64,000 nt of DNA from Aeromonas piscicola (GCF_000820005.1 NZ_CDBL01000034.1:17611-81610); one strand, 5' to 3'; shown: positions 8,829-19,334, counted from the stretch's first letter. Notes: generated from the letters alone by a model not told the origin. A program made the numbers and translations.

Positions 8829-11042
8829 TTAATTGACTCTTGGTTGAGTTTGCTGGCGAGGAAGGGCGTACTGGCTCAGCTGGCTCAGTTCCTGATCGAT
8901 GGCATGTTGAATGAGGGAGGGAATATCCAGGATGAGGGCAACCTCGCCGCCGCCCAGAATGGTGGATCCGCTGATCCCTTGCAGGCGTTGAAACAGCTTG
9001 CCGAGCGGCTTGATCACGGTCTGAAATTCCCCCAGCAGTTCATCGACCACCAGCCCGGATTTCCTGCCGCCGTGACTGACGACTACGATGTTTTCCCTGC
9101 GCCCTCTCGCCCCTTCGACATCGAAGTAATGCTGGAGCCGGACAAATGGCAGCACCTCGCCGCGCAGGTTGAGGTAGTTGCGTCCCTGGGTATCGGCCAG
9201 CGCACCCTGGGTCAGCTCCACGCACTCGATTACCATGTCAAGGGGGATGACGTAATGGGTGGTACTGACCCGAACCAGAAAACCGTCGATGATGGCCAGG
9301 GTCAATGGCAGCCGGATCTGCACCCGGGTGCCTTGTCCTGGTTTGCTGTCCAGCTCGACGCTACCGCGCAGGGCCGTGATGTTGCGTTTGACCACGTCCA
9401 TGCCGACCCCTCGACCCGAGAGATTGGTGATGGCCTCTGCGGTGGAGAAGCCGGGCTCGAAGATGAGCTGGTAGATCTCCTGGTCCGTCAACACTGCATT
9501 GGTGGCGATCAGGCCCCGCTCTTGCGCCTTTTGCAGAATTCTTGCCTTGTTGAGTCCGGCGCCATCATCCTTGATCTCGATGACGATACTGCCGGAGTCG
9601 TGATAGGCATTGAGGGTCAAGGTGCCCCTCGCCGGTTTGCCAGCGGCGAGGCGCTGCCCCGCCGATTCGATGCCGTGATCCATGGAGTTGCGAACCAGAT
9701 GCATAAGGGGATCGCCTATTTTTTCCACTACGGATTTGTCGAGTTCGGTGTCACCGCCTGTGATGACCAGTGCAATGTCCTTGTTCAGCTCGTGGCTGAC
9801 ATCGCGTACAACGCGCTGGAAGCGGTTGAAGGTGTCCCCAATGGGCACCATGCGCAGGCGTAGGGCACCATCCCGGATCTCCTCGACCAGCATGGCGATG
9901 GTGGAGTTGGCCTCCTGCTGCTGACTGTCTCGTGAGCGCTGAGCCAACAGGCTGGCGCCCGAACTGGCGACAACCAGCTCGCCGACCAGATTGATCAGAT
10001 CATCCAGTTTGTCGGCATGCACCCGAACGTAGCGACCTTCCTTATTCTTGTTCTCCTTGCTCTGGCTCTGTTTCTTGAGCGCGGCGTCAACCACTACCTC
10101 GTTGACGGCTCCCTGAGCAATCAGGATCTCCCCAAGCTTGCTGCTGCCAGCCTGCGAACTGTCATGCTGGGTTTGCAGGCCGATCGCCAGCTCGCTGGCG
10201 GTCAGCGCCCCCGTTTTGACCAGCAGTTGCCCCAGCATGTCGTTGTCTTCTGGCAGGTCATGGATGAGTGCTATGTACTCGGCAATCTTGCTGTGAGGAG
10301 GCAGTATGGTGATGCGACAGTCATCGCGTACGAATTCGAACACATCGCTCAGGGCCCCCTTGTCGGCCAGGGTGTCGACATCGAGCTCATAACCTAGGTA
10401 GCAGCTCTCGGGATCGAAGTGTTCCCAGTCGGGCAGGGCGTCGTGGAGGGTTTCGATGGCGCAGAGGGTGCCCATGGTGCCGAGATAGCGCATGAATGAG
10501 GTTGGATCCATGCCATTACGCAATACATCCGGGCCAAAGCGCAGGGAGATGTGCCACAGTGAGGTGACGCTGACATGACCCTCCTCCTTGCTGACCGGCT
10601 CAGGTTCTGTTGATGGGGGGCATTCCGGCAATCTGGTCTGGCTTGCCACCTGATGGCGCGCCAGATTGAGCCGCAATTGAGAGTCCAGTGCCTGTTCGTC
10701 ATCCCCTAGGGACACGCCCTGCTCTGCGACCAGGCGGACCAGTCGCTCGATATGATCCCGGCTCTCCAGCAGATCCTTGATGAGCGTTGTGGTGATCGTC
10801 AGTTGCTGATTGCGCACCTGATCGAGCAAGTCTTCGACTATGTGGGTAAAGCTGACGATGGGTTGCAAGCCAAACAGGCCGGCGGAGCCCTTGATGGTAT
10901 GTGCCGCCCGGAAGATGGCACCGATCAGCTCGCTGTTCTCCGGATCGTTTTCCAGCGTCAGCAGGGCGGACTCCATTTCTTCCAGCAGTTCGCGTGCTTC
11001 GGCGATGTAGGTTTGTAGGGCCTGATCAAGATTGATGCTCAC
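8829..11042 (-). CDS. cheA: Chemotaxis sensor histidine kinase CheA
   Basis: 737 residues. The N-terminal HPt domain has phospho-acceptor His48 in AAHTIKGSAG. A central, family-specific P2-like region (about 155-330) precedes dimerisation helices. The GHKL ATPase has the N box HLVRNSMDHG, G1 box DDGAGLN and G2 box GRGVGMDVV, and a CheW-like domain forms the C-terminus. It phosphorylates CheY and CheB of this operon in response to receptor state. ATG at 11042. Confidence 0.96.
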   Translation of the reverse strand: MSINLDQALQTYIAEARELLEEMESALLTLENDPENSELIGAIFRAAHTIKGSAGLFGLQPIVSFTHIVEDLLDQVRNQQLTITTTLIKDLLESRDHIERLVRLVAEQGVSLGDDEQALDSQLRLNLARHQVASQTRLPECPPSTEPEPVSKEEGHVSVTSLWHISLRFGPDVLRNGMDPTSFMRYLGTMGTLCAIETLHDALPDWEHFDPESCYLGYELDVDTLADKGALSDVFEFVRDDCRITILPPHSKIAEYIALIHDLPEDNDMLGQLLVKTGALTASELAIGLQTQHDSSQAGSSKLGEILIAQGAVNEVVVDAALKKQSQSKENKNKEGRYVRVHADKLDDLINLVGELVVASSGASLLAQRSRDSQQQEANSTIAMLVEEIRDGALRLRMVPIGDTFNRFQRVVRDVSHELNKDIALVITGGDTELDKSVVEKIGDPLMHLVRNSMDHGIESAGQRLAAGKPARGTLTLNAYHDSGSIVIEIKDDGAGLNKARILQKAQERGLIATNAVLTDQEIYQLIFEPGFSTAEAITNLSGRGVGMDVVKRNITALRGSVELDSKPGQGTRVQIRLPLTLAIIDGFLVRVSTTHYVIPLDMVIECVELTQGALADTQGRNYLNLRGEVLPFVRLQHYFDVEGARGRRENIVVVSHGGRKSGLVVDELLGEFQTVIKPLGKLFQRLQGISGSTILGGGEVALILDIPSLIQHAIDQELSQLSQYALPRQQTQPRVN

Positions 11043-11068
11043 GAATGACTCCTTGTCGCTGGGACTGC

Positions 11069-11395
11069 CTAGCCGTGATCAGCGTGGGGCATGAGGGTTG
11101 GATCGCCAAAGAAGGCTGTCAGTTGGCACAGCTCCAGCGCGTCGAGCACCGCATGGCTGTGCATGATCAGGTGCAGCGGATAACCGCCTTGTTGCGCCGT
11201 TTTCTTGGCCGCCAGCAACAGCTGCAAACCGGCACTGTCTATCTCGGATACCTGAGACAGGTCCAGCTCCAGCGTTTGCTGGCGATAAAGCAGGGGGGTG
11301 AGTGCCAGCTTGAGCTCGGCGGCTGTGTAGATGGTCATCTCCCCCGATACTTTGACCAGCGTCTTGTGTTCACCCGTCTCTATGTGTAGCGGCAT
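11069..11395 (-). CDS. STAS-domain protein of the chemotaxis operon
   Basis: 108 residues with an anti-sigma-antagonist (SpoIIAA-like) STAS fold. Ser54 in the motif EIDSAGLQ occupies the position phosphorylated in SpoIIAA. No kinase or phosphatase partner of the SpoIIAB/E type is in the window. Located between cheY and cheA, it is probably part of the signalling complex or a cross-talk input. STAS genes occur in several non-enteric chemotaxis operons, but the role is not established. Confidence 0.88.
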   Translation of the reverse strand: MPLHIETGEHKTLVKVSGEMTIYTAAELKLALTPLLYRQQTLELDLSQVSEIDSAGLQLLLAAKKTAQQGGYPLHLIMHSHAVLDALELCQLTAFFGDPTLMPHADHG

Positions 11396-11409
11396 GGGTA
11401 GCTCCAGAC

Positions 11410-11778
11410 TCAGGGCATGATGAGCTTGGCGACGGCCGCCAGCATCTGATCGGGCTGAAATGGCTTGACCACCCAGGCTTTGGCCCCTGCCGCCTGTCCT
11501 TCCTGCTTCTTGCTGTCCTGAGATTCCGTGGTCAGCATGATGACGGGGGTGAACTTGTAGCTGGCCAGTTTCTTGGCCTCCTTGACGAAGCTGATGCCAT
11601 CCATGTTCGGCATGTTGACGTCGCTGATGATGAGATTGATCTTCTTGCCGTCGAGTTTCCTGAGGGCATCCTTGCCATCGCAGGCTTCCATCACCTCGTA
11701 ACCGGCTCCCTTGAGTGTCATGCCGACGACTTGGCGAATAGTTGCCGAGTCATCCACGATCAGGACTGTTTTGGCCAT
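11410..11778 (-). CDS. cheY: Chemotaxis response regulator CheY
   Basis: 122-residue stand-alone receiver domain. The acidic pocket DD (9-10), phospho-acceptor Asp53 (ISDVNMPNMDG), a conserved Thr in LTTES and the Lys of VVKPF are all in place. It starts at 11778 behind AGGAGAC. In an accessory cluster it need not act on the flagellar switch; output other than swimming is possible. Confidence 0.94.
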   Translation of the reverse strand: MAKTVLIVDDSATIRQVVGMTLKGAGYEVMEACDGKDALRKLDGKKINLIISDVNMPNMDGISFVKEAKKLASYKFTPVIMLTTESQDSKKQEGQAAGAKAWVVKPFQPDQMLAAVAKLIMP

Positions 11779-11787
11779 ATCTGTCTC

Positions 11788-13017
11788 CTAGAAAAAAGTA
11801 ACGTCTGCACTGCTGGAGGAATTCACCATGGGTTGCTGGCGGCGGCCATGATGAATGTTGCGTTGTTCATCAGTGGCATAGGAGAGTTCCATGTCTGCCA
11901 GCCAGCTCTCCGCATCTATCTGGATGGGGCCGGACTGGTGTGTTCTGTTGCGTGAGGAAATCAGGTGGTCATTGAGGCTGTCCATGTTCTGGCGTACATG
12001 GTTGAGGATTTGACTGACTCTATCCTGGAACTGTAACGAAACAATGACATCGGAGATCTCGCGGTGGATCCCCGAGCTTTCGCTCTGCAGCAGGGCGGCC
12101 GACTCCGCCAGGCTGGTGGTGGCCATACGAAAGCGCTCCAGCACCTGCTCGATGGCGTGCTCCGAGTCACTGACGGCGGCTTGATCCCGTGCGGCAGCAC
12201 TTTCTGCTATCTGGAAGGCACGTCCAATGCCGCTATTGATGGTGTCGACCTTGTCCGTCATCTTCTGGGCCGTTTCGCTGGAGAGACGCGACAGGGTGCG
12301 TACCTCATCGGCCACCACTGCGAAGCCGCGACCGGCTTCACCAGCGCGAGCCGCCTCTATGGCGGCATTGAGTGCCAGCAAGTTGGTCTGGGAGGCAATC
12401 TTGGCCACGTCGAGCGCCATGGTATTGAGTTCTATGGTGTAGGCGGTGAGCGTCTTGATCTCTGCCAGCATGGCATCACGATTGGCTTGTGCGGAATGCA
12501 TGATGGCGAGCACCTGGTTGAGTTGGGCCTGGCTCTCGGCCAGTACGGCAGCCATGCCCGCCGATTTTGTTCCCCCAAGATCGCCGGCTGCATTGTGAGA
12601 GGCGGCCACCGCCTCTTCCAGCTTGGTGGTGAGCCCGGCGAAGCGCTGGGTCAGATCGATCATTGCCCCTTCGGTCTGCTGACGGGAGTTCTCAATCTGC
12701 TGTGACCAGATGGGGACGGCTTTCTCGCACACTTGCTCGAGCCCAATGATGGAGTGGCTGAGCTGTGCGGCAGACCAGGTATGGGCAGCCTCATCATCGT
12801 GATGACTCGTCTCCGGCCTGCCGTGATAGTGATGGGAACACCAGAGGGCGGCACCGAGAGCCAGCACGCCGTTGGCCAGCAGATAAGGCAGGGGGCTACC
12901 AGCGAGAATCAGCAGCAGGGTGCTGAGCAGGCCTATGCCCAGGCAGCATGCCCAACTCACCGGGTCCCAGAATGCAATGGTTTCTGCCGTTTTGTGATCT
13001 GTCATACGCAAACTCAT
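11788..13017 (-). CDS. Short methyl-accepting protein, first gene of the chemotaxis operon
   Basis: 409 residues. Two closely spaced N-terminal hydrophobic segments (about 18-60) with little periplasmic sequence are followed by a coiled-coil signalling domain containing [20 protein letters not shown] and a C-terminal [18 protein letters not shown] segment. It lacks HAMP and a sizable sensor domain, so it may sense internal or membrane-linked signals through a partner. The tail ends DVTFF, which does not fit the CheR pentapeptide. ATG at 13017 (a second in-frame ATG at 13005). The AT-rich region upstream should hold the operon promoter. Confidence 0.9.
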   Translation of the reverse strand: MSLRMTDHKTAETIAFWDPVSWACCLGIGLLSTLLLILAGSPLPYLLANGVLALGAALWCSHHYHGRPETSHHDDEAAHTWSAAQLSHSIIGLEQVCEKAVPIWSQQIENSRQQTEGAMIDLTQRFAGLTTKLEEAVAASHNAAGDLGGTKSAGMAAVLAESQAQLNQVLAIMHSAQANRDAMLAEIKTLTAYTIELNTMALDVAKIASQTNLLALNAAIEAARAGEAGRGFAVVADEVRTLSRLSSETAQKMTDKVDTINSGIGRAFQIAESAAARDQAAVSDSEHAIEQVLERFRMATTSLAESAALLQSESSGIHREISDVIVSLQFQDRVSQILNHVRQNMDSLNDHLISSRNRTHQSGPIQIDAESWLADMELSYATDEQRNIHHGRRQQPMVNSSSSADVTFF

Positions 13018-13277
13018 CCCTGCACGTGAGTCGGGGTGGGAACAAGCGGTTATCCCACTGGTGACAGAGAGGATGATCCACGCCCGAACCCATTAGTTAC
13101 AAATGGCTCAGTAAGGTTAGCGCAAAAAAATAACTTGGTTACAAATCGGTCCTATTCGGGGGGGGCTACTGATAAAACTGGAATATGAAGGCAGCAGAAG
13201 GGGCTCTGGCTAAACGAGAGCGCAGTGAAGTGGCGGATAACGAAGCGTGGGGATAGCGCGGAAGTAAGCACAGAGAT

Positions 13278-13305
13278 AAAAAAGGAGCCTGATGACCCAG
13301 GCTCC
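13278..13305 (-). terminator. Rho-independent terminator of the fabH-like gene
   Basis: On the minus strand GGAGCCTG, a six-base loop and CAGGCTCC are followed by six T. It lies just after the stop codon at 13315. Confidence 0.88.
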
Positions 13306-13314
13306 TGATGAGGA

Positions 13315-14403
13315 TTAGGCCTGGTTGGCGTGGGCCTTCTGGCACCCTTCGACCGCATGGGCAATCAGCTCAAGCGCGCTCTTGTCGCACGGGGGCAGTT
13401 CGGCATCGCATGAGTTGATGGGGGTGACGCGATCGCCCCATTTGATGATGGCGGCGCCCCAGGTCAGACCGGCACCGAAGGCTGCGGTGAGCAGATAGGA
13501 GTTCGGCTTGACGCGGCCTTGCTCCAGCGCTTCGCACAGGGCGATGGGCACGGTAGCGGCGGAGGTATTGCCGTAGTTTTCGATGTTGACCATCACCTTC
13601 TCCATGGGGGCGTTCATGCGCTTGGCCAGGGTTTCGATGATGCGGATGTTGGCCTGGTGCGGCACTATGAGATCGACCTGTTCAGGGTCTATGCCAGCCT
13701 GAGCGAGCACTGAGCTGGTGGCTTCTCCCATGCCGCGCACGGCGCGTTTGAAGATCTCCGGGCCTTCGAAGTTGAAGGTGAAGAGGCCATCGACATCGGC
13801 AAAACGCACTCGATCGGTACCAAAGTTCGGGACGTGCAGTATCTCCCGCGCTTCGCTGTCACAGCCGAGCTTGTTGGCGATAAGGCCGCACTCTTGCTCG
13901 CTTGCTTCGATCACCACGGCACCTGCGCCATCGCCAAACAGCACCGCAGTATCGCGACGCGCCCAGTCCAGCAGATAGGTCAGGCGCTCGGCACCGATCA
14001 CCAGCACCTTCTTCATCATGCCGGTCTGCACCAGTGAGGTGGCGACGGAAAGGGAATAGACGAAACCGGTGCAGGCAGCGTTTAGGTCGAACACGGCGGC
14101 GTTGACGGCACCGAGCTTCTTCTGCACCGCAGAGGCGGCATTGGGTAGCAGGTTATCCGGAGTCGCGGTCGCCAGTATGATGCCATCGAGATCGCTCGCT
14201 TCCAGGCCCGCACAGGCGAGGGCGCGGCGACCGGCCAGGGTGGCGAGATCCGAGGTACTGACGTGGGAGATCCGGCGGGCCTTGATACCGGTTCGCGGAT
14301 AGATCCATTCATCCGACGTATCCATGATGGTGCTGAGGTCATCGTTGGTCAGCACTGAGGGAGGCAGACATTTGCCCCAGCCGGTGATATTGGCGTATTT
14401 CAT
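13315..14403 (-). CDS. fabH: 3-oxoacyl-ACP synthase III (FabH family)
   Basis: 362 residues. KAS III enzymes condense acyl-CoA with malonyl-ACP to start fatty-acid synthesis. Catalytic Cys111 (AACTGF), His249 (VPHQAN) and Asn279 (NYGNTSA) form the expected triad, and [13 protein letters not shown] is the C-terminal signature. The protein carries a C-terminal extension of about 35 residues rich in Cys and Ala beyond the usual end. It stands alone rather than in a fab operon, so it may be a second FabH with a different acyl preference. ATG at 14403; the frame extends to 14532 without support. Confidence 0.88.
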   Translation of the reverse strand: MKYANITGWGKCLPPSVLTNDDLSTIMDTSDEWIYPRTGIKARRISHVSTSDLATLAGRRALACAGLEASDLDGIILATATPDNLLPNAASAVQKKLGAVNAAVFDLNAACTGFVYSLSVATSLVQTGMMKKVLVIGAERLTYLLDWARRDTAVLFGDGAGAVVIEASEQECGLIANKLGCDSEAREILHVPNFGTDRVRFADVDGLFTFNFEGPEIFKRAVRGMGEATSSVLAQAGIDPEQVDLIVPHQANIRIIETLAKRMNAPMEKVMVNIENYGNTSAATVPIALCEALEQGRVKPNSYLLTAAFGAGLTWGAAIIKWGDRVTPINSCDAELPPCDKSALELIAHAVEGCQKAHANQA

Positions 14404-14628
14404 CTTGTTACCGCTTCTCAAAGTGGATCGCCCGCGGGCGGAAAATCGTGCAATTATGCCGTACGAGACAACCACTGTCATCTTGTGGTCATGGTTATGT
14501 GCGGGGCGAGCGGCTGCGCCATCTGGCCACAAAGGGCTGCAAGGTGCTGAACATGGCTGGAAATTTTGCTTAAAACGCGGGACTCGTCTGCCCTAAGATA
14601 GGCGTTTCCCCACCGATGAGGGTATTCC

Positions 14629-15570
14629 TTGCACAGAGCCAATCTCAACTTGTTGCCCACCCTCAAGGTGCTGCTGGAGACCCGCAATATCAGCCGTGCC
14701 GCCGAGCTGTTGCACCTGAGCCAGCCCTCTATCAGCAAGCAGCTAAGCCAGCTGCGCAGCGAGTTTGGCGACGACTTGCTGGTACGGGAGGGACAACGCT
14801 GGCTGCTGACGCCACGGGCCGAACTGCTGGCCGCTCAGCTGGCGGATTCTCTTGGGGCGCTGGAGCGGCTCTACGCAGCACCCGGATTTGACCCGAGCCG
14901 CTGCGAGCGGGTATTTCGGCTCGCTTCTTCTGATTATGTGGCCCAGCATATCCTGCCCGATATCTGTGCTGCGCTCGCCAAAGAGGCGCCGTTGGCAGCG
15001 CTGGAGTACAGCCTGTGGGACAAGCGTCAGTTGCCGCAGCTGTGGCAGTCAGAGCTGGATCTGGTCTCCACCATCACCGAGCTGGTACCGGATCAGATCC
15101 GCGGTCTGCATCAGGGGGAAGATCGGTTGGCGGTGCTGATGGGAAGCCACCATCCGTTGGCAGGCAAGGCGCTGAGTCTCGATGACTATCTCGCCTGGCC
15201 TCACCTGCAGGTGAGTGGCGGTGGTGACAAGGACAGTCCGGTGGAACAGGTGCTGGCGCCGCAGGGGCTGAGTCGGCGCTGGTTTGCCAGGGTTCCCTTC
15301 TTTCAGGCGGCGGTGGAGGTGTTGCTGCGCACCGATTGCCTGATGACCACCCCGGCCCATATCGCCTGGCAGCTCTCCTGCGGCCATGGGCTCACCTTTG
15401 TCGACTTGCCCTTTGCTACCCGCGATCAGCAGTATCATCTGCTGTGGCACCAGCGTCACCATCAGGATCCGGCCCACCGCTGGTTTCGAGAGCTGGCCTA
15501 CCCCTTTCTGCGGGATCACCTGCAACGCACCGTCGGCGAGAGTCGCAAGCAGTTCGATCTCGGCGGTTAG
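14629..15570 (+). CDS. LysR-family transcriptional regulator
   Basis: 313 residues. A winged helix-turn-helix (about 5-64, with NISRAAELLHLSQPSISKQL) is followed by the LysR effector-binding domain. It starts with TTG at 14629 behind GAGGG, a weak start that implies low expression. It is divergent from the fabH-like gene and shares a 225-base region with it, so either that gene or its own gene is the likely target. The effector is not evident. Confidence 0.88.
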   Translation: MHRANLNLLPTLKVLLETRNISRAAELLHLSQPSISKQLSQLRSEFGDDLLVREGQRWLLTPRAELLAAQLADSLGALERLYAAPGFDPSRCERVFRLASSDYVAQHILPDICAALAKEAPLAALEYSLWDKRQLPQLWQSELDLVSTITELVPDQIRGLHQGEDRLAVLMGSHHPLAGKALSLDDYLAWPHLQVSGGGDKDSPVEQVLAPQGLSRRWFARVPFFQAAVEVLLRTDCLMTTPAHIAWQLSCGHGLTFVDLPFATRDQQYHLLWHQRHHQDPAHRWFRELAYPFLRDHLQRTVGESRKQFDLGG

Positions 15571-15697
15571 CCCCAGTCAGTTGTGTTGCACTATAGCCAT
15601 GGGTTATGGGTTCTATTCATAACTTTCAATACTGGCATAATGGCTCAGCCAGTACCCTGAGTGCAGGTCATCATATCGAGCACAAAAGAGGAAAAGT

Positions 15698-16306
15698 ATG
15701 GAACTGACGAGTTGGCTGGCACTGGCTGCAATCTGCGTGATGGGGGCCATCAGCCCGGGGCCGAGTCTGGCACTGATCATCCGCAACACGGTGCAGGGCG
15801 GGCAGGGCCACGGGGTTGTGACGGCCTTGGGTCACGGCCTTGGCGTTGGCATCTATGCACTGATTACCGCGCTGGGGCTCTCCGTGCTGATCACCCAGAC
15901 CCCGCTGCTGTTTGATCTGATCCGCTACGGCGGCGCCGCATTTCTTGCCTGGCTCGGGGTGAAAGCCCTGTTGGCGAGGCCTGCCGGTGGCGAAGCGAGT
16001 GAAGAGGTACACCAGTTGCGCGGTCGGCAGGGGGCCTTTGAAGGCTTTATGGTTGCCTTCCTCAATCCCCAGCTGGCGGTGTTCTTTATCGCCCTGTTCA
16101 GCCAGTTTGTGCGGGCCGATACCGGCTGGAGCGAAGGGGGCATCATGATGCTCACCGCTGGCGGGATCGATGCCGTCTGGTACGTGCTGGTGGCGCTGGT
16201 GCTCTCTCGTGGCCCCGTACTGGCGTGGCTCAAAGCCAAATCCTTCGTGATCGACAAGGTCAGCGGCTTGGTGCTGCTGGGGTTGGCGCTCAAGGTGGTG
16301 CTCTGA
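15698..16306 (+). CDS. LysE/RhtB-family amino-acid exporter
   Basis: 202 residues, about six membrane helices. The family signature GAISPGPSLALIIRN is at residues 16-30, and FLNPQLAVFFIALF in the middle is typical of RhtB-like exporters. An AGAGG-type ribosome-binding site precedes ATG 15698. The substrate (threonine, homoserine lactone or another amino acid) cannot be read from sequence. A GC hairpin (TCAGCGGC / GCCGCTGA, 16317-16350) follows the stop. Confidence 0.85.
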   Translation: MELTSWLALAAICVMGAISPGPSLALIIRNTVQGGQGHGVVTALGHGLGVGIYALITALGLSVLITQTPLLFDLIRYGGAAFLAWLGVKALLARPAGGEASEEVHQLRGRQGAFEGFMVAFLNPQLAVFFIALFSQFVRADTGWSEGGIMMLTAGGIDAVWYVLVALVLSRGPVLAWLKAKSFVIDKVSGLVLLGLALKVVL

Positions 16307-16496
16307 GGTTCGCTTGTCAGCGGCTCGCGCTATGAGAGCAGGGCCGCTGAACGAATATCCGGCTCCACAGGCGGGACTGCGAACTCCGGACTTTTAATCC
16401 TGTATCTTGCGGTGATCTTAAGCGGGATCAAGGCAAGCAAAGGGCGACTGACCTAGAGTGACGGGCATTTTCTGTCTGCCGATAGACTCAGAGACC

Positions 16497-18368
16497 ATGC
16501 ACCCACAGACCATGCACCCACAGACCCATAGCCACGCACTGAACCGCCTCGAACTGTTGGCTCCGGCCAAGAACCTCGCCTACGGCATCGAAGCCATCAA
16601 CCATGGCGCCGATGCCGTCTACATGGGTGGCCCTGCCTTTGGCGCCCGCAGTGCGGCGGGCAACTCCCTCGACGATATCGAAGCGCTGGCGCGTCACGCC
16701 CACCGTTTCGGCGCCCAGGTCTTCGTTGCCTTCAATACCTTGTTGCACGATCACGAGCTGGAGCAGGCTCGGCGGCTGACCCACCAGATTTACGAAGCAG
16801 GGGCCGATGCGCTGATAGTGCAGGACATGGGACTGCTGGCGCTCGATCTGCCGCCCATCGCACTCCATGCCAGTACCCAGACCGACAACCGCACGCCAGA
16901 GAAGGTGAAGTTTCTGCAGGATGTGGGCTTCTCTCAGGTAGTGCTGGCGCGCGAACTGTCCCTTGCGCAGATCCGCGAGATCAGCGCGGCGACCAATGTG
17001 CAGCTGGAGTTCTTTATCCACGGCGCGCTCTGCGTCTCCTACAGCGGTCAGTGCAATATCAGTCATGCCCGCACCGGCCGCAGCGCCAACCGCGGCGAGT
17101 GTGCCCAGCTCTGCCGCCTGCCCTGCTCACTGCAAAAGCCGGACGGCGAAGTGCTGGTGGCCGACAGTCACCTGCTCTCCTTGAAGGACATGGATCAGAC
17201 CGACAATCTGGAGGCGCTGATCGCTGCGGGCATTCGCTCCTTCAAGATTGAGGGGCGCCTCAAGGGGCTGGATTATGTCAAAAACGTCACCGCCTGGTAT
17301 CGTAAAAAGCTCGACGCCATTCTCGACAGCCGCTCCGATCTGGTGGCCGCCTCGGCGGGTCGTTGCAGCTACAGCTTCGAGCCGGATCCGAAAAAGAGCT
17401 TCAACCGTGGTGCTACCGACTACTTCCTCAATGGTCGTCAGCAAGGTATCGACTCCACCAAGAGCCCGAAATATGTGGGCGAGCCGCTGGGTCGCGTTAC
17501 CAAGGTGACCAAGGATGGCATCGAGATTGACGGCAAGCAGGTCACCCTCAACAACGGCGACGGTCTGGGCTTCTTCAAGCCGAACAACGAGCTGGTGGGG
17601 ATGCGCCTCAATAAAGTGGAAGGTAAGCAGTTACTCCTGTCAGAACGTATGCCGGGGCTGAAGGTAGGCACCGAGATCTACCGCAACCACGATCAGGTGT
17701 TTAGCAAGATGCTGGAGAAGGCGAGCGCGGATCGCCGTATCCGGGTCGATATGATGCTTGCAGAGTGTGATGAGGGTTTGAGCCTTACGCTCACCGACGA
17801 GCAGGGCATCAGCGCTACCGTCATGCTTCCCTGTGACAAGCTGCCAGCCGACAATCCGGAGCGGGCGCTGCAACAGGCGCGCGACCAACTTGGCAAACTC
17901 GGCAATACCCTGTTTGTGGCGCGCAAGATTGAGTTGGTAGTAACGAGGCCGCTATTCATCGCCGCATCACAGCTCAACGGCTTGCGCAGGGATGGCATCG
18001 CCGCGCTGGAGGCGGCGCGTGTGGCCAGCTACCAGCGCCCCGAGCGACGCATCGCCTTGCGGGATATCAACTATCCGCAGCACCGTCTCTCCTATCTTGG
18101 CAATGTGCTGAACAGCGCCGCTGAGCAGTTCTTCCGCGAGCATGGGGTCGAGCGCATTGCTCCCGCCTATGAGGCGAATAAGGAGGAGGGGGAAGTGGTG
18201 CTGATGATCACCAAGCACTGCATCCGCTACAGCCAGAACCTCTGCCCGAAAGAGGTGCCCGGTCTCAAGGCTGAGCCGCTGGAGCTCAAGATGGGTAAAG
18301 ACACCTTCCGCCTGCGTTTTGACTGCAACCGCTGCGAAATGCAGGTGATGGGTAGCCTTAAGCGTTAA
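16497..18368 (+). CDS. rlhA: 23S rRNA 5-hydroxycytidine C2501 synthase RlhA (U32 peptidase family)
   Basis: About 623 residues, the long U32 architecture of E. coli YdcP/RlhA rather than the shorter tRNA enzyme TrhP. It has LLAPAKN near the start, GADAVYMGG, ELSLAQI, the U32 signature with Cys residues (FIHGALCVSYSGQCNIS, RGECAQLCRLPC) and a Cys-rich C-terminus (HCIRYSQNLCPKE, DCNRCEMQV), all probably binding an iron-sulfur cluster. The 15-base segment ATGCACCCACAGACC is present twice in tandem at 16497-16526, giving two candidate starts; the frame also opens at a GTG at 16458. RlhA modifies C2501 of 23S rRNA using prephenate. Confidence 0.85.
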   Translation: MHPQTMHPQTHSHALNRLELLAPAKNLAYGIEAINHGADAVYMGGPAFGARSAAGNSLDDIEALARHAHRFGAQVFVAFNTLLHDHELEQARRLTHQIYEAGADALIVQDMGLLALDLPPIALHASTQTDNRTPEKVKFLQDVGFSQVVLARELSLAQIREISAATNVQLEFFIHGALCVSYSGQCNISHARTGRSANRGECAQLCRLPCSLQKPDGEVLVADSHLLSLKDMDQTDNLEALIAAGIRSFKIEGRLKGLDYVKNVTAWYRKKLDAILDSRSDLVAASAGRCSYSFEPDPKKSFNRGATDYFLNGRQQGIDSTKSPKYVGEPLGRVTKVTKDGIEIDGKQVTLNNGDGLGFFKPNNELVGMRLNKVEGKQLLLSERMPGLKVGTEIYRNHDQVFSKMLEKASADRRIRVDMMLAECDEGLSLTLTDEQGISATVMLPCDKLPADNPERALQQARDQLGKLGNTLFVARKIELVVTRPLFIAASQLNGLRRDGIAALEAARVASYQRPERRIALRDINYPQHRLSYLGNVLNSAAEQFFREHGVERIAPAYEANKEEGEVVLMITKHCIRYSQNLCPKEVPGLKAEPLELKMGKDTFRLRFDCNRCEMQVMGSLKR

Positions 18369-18521
18369 TTGCCCATCAAGGTACCAGACGGGGCATGCCA
18401 CAGGAGTGGGTTTGATGGCAGTATAAGACGCTCGAGAGAGGGCTGGCTTGCCCGAGATGCCTTCTGTGGGGGCAAGTGAGTCGTCCTTGGGATCCCCGTT
18501 TTTTCGACAAATGGAGTTGTG

Positions 18522-18851
18522 ATGGAAATCAAAGACCTGCCGTTTTGCACGACCCGTTGGGCCGATATCGAACCGACCGAGCACAAGGGTGAAACCGGCG
18601 TCGCCCGTTGGCATACCCAAACCTTTGGTACGCTGCGGGTGCGGATGGTGGAATATTCTGCCGGCTATCTGGCGGATCATTGGTGCAGCAAGGGGCACGT
18701 CCTGCTCTGCATTGAGGGAGAGCTGCACACAGAGTTGCAGGATGGCCGCGTCTTCACCCTGACACCGGGCATGAGCTATCAGGTGGCCGACAATGCAGAG
18801 CCCCATAGATCCTTCACCGAGCAGGGCGCCCGGCTCTTTATCGTCGATTGA
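18522..18851 (+). CDS. DHCW-motif cupin protein
   Basis: 109 residues forming a single small cupin. The central ADHWCSKGHVLLCIEGEL gives the His/Cys/Glu metal-ligand pattern of the DHCW cupin group. ATG 18522 follows GGAG by about six bases. Function is unknown; such proteins are stand-alone metal-binding cupins. Confidence 0.78.
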   Translation: MEIKDLPFCTTRWADIEPTEHKGETGVARWHTQTFGTLRVRMVEYSAGYLADHWCSKGHVLLCIEGELHTELQDGRVFTLTPGMSYQVADNAEPHRSFTEQGARLFIVD

Positions 18852-18890
18852 GCCGCTCACCTTCTTCCGCTGCCACTGAGGCCAACCACC

Positions 18891-19184
18891 ATGCTTGAAC
18901 TCAGACCCAACTGTGAATGCTGTGAGCAGGATCTGCCCGCCGACACGGGTCTTGCGTATATCTGCTCATTCGAGTGCACCTTCTGCGCCGATTGCAGCGA
19001 GCACTATCTGCAACTGATTTGCCCCAACTGCGGCGGTGAATTGCTCAGGCGTTCCCGCCGCCCTACAGCCAAGCTGGCGGCCAATCCCGCCTCCATCAAG
19101 CGCGTCTTCAATCCAGCCCTGAAAGCGGCCCCTAGCAAGGGGGCGCTAGAGCCGCTGCGCTCCCTCTGGGGCAACGTCTGCTAA
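18891..19184 (+). CDS. DUF1272 zinc-ribbon-like protein
   Basis: 97 residues. The N-terminal half has closely spaced cysteine pairs (CECC, CSFECTFCADC, CPNCGGELLRR) diagnostic of DUF1272, presumably binding zinc. The C-terminal half is basic and extends beyond the core domain. It is 40 bases downstream of the cupin gene and may be cotranscribed. Function unknown. Confidence 0.82.
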   Translation: MLELRPNCECCEQDLPADTGLAYICSFECTFCADCSEHYLQLICPNCGGELLRRSRRPTAKLAANPASIKRVFNPALKAAPSKGALEPLRSLWGNVC

Positions 19185-19334
19185 CAAGTACCTCAACCCT
19201 GATGGTTCTTGACCTTCTCCCGGTAGTCGCCCCTATCAAGGGGGCTCACACCTAGGAGCAGAAGATGACGGGGCGATTCAAAGGTGACGGGGCACAGGAT
19301 GATGATCCGCGCATCTTGCGGTTGGTACCCGGTT

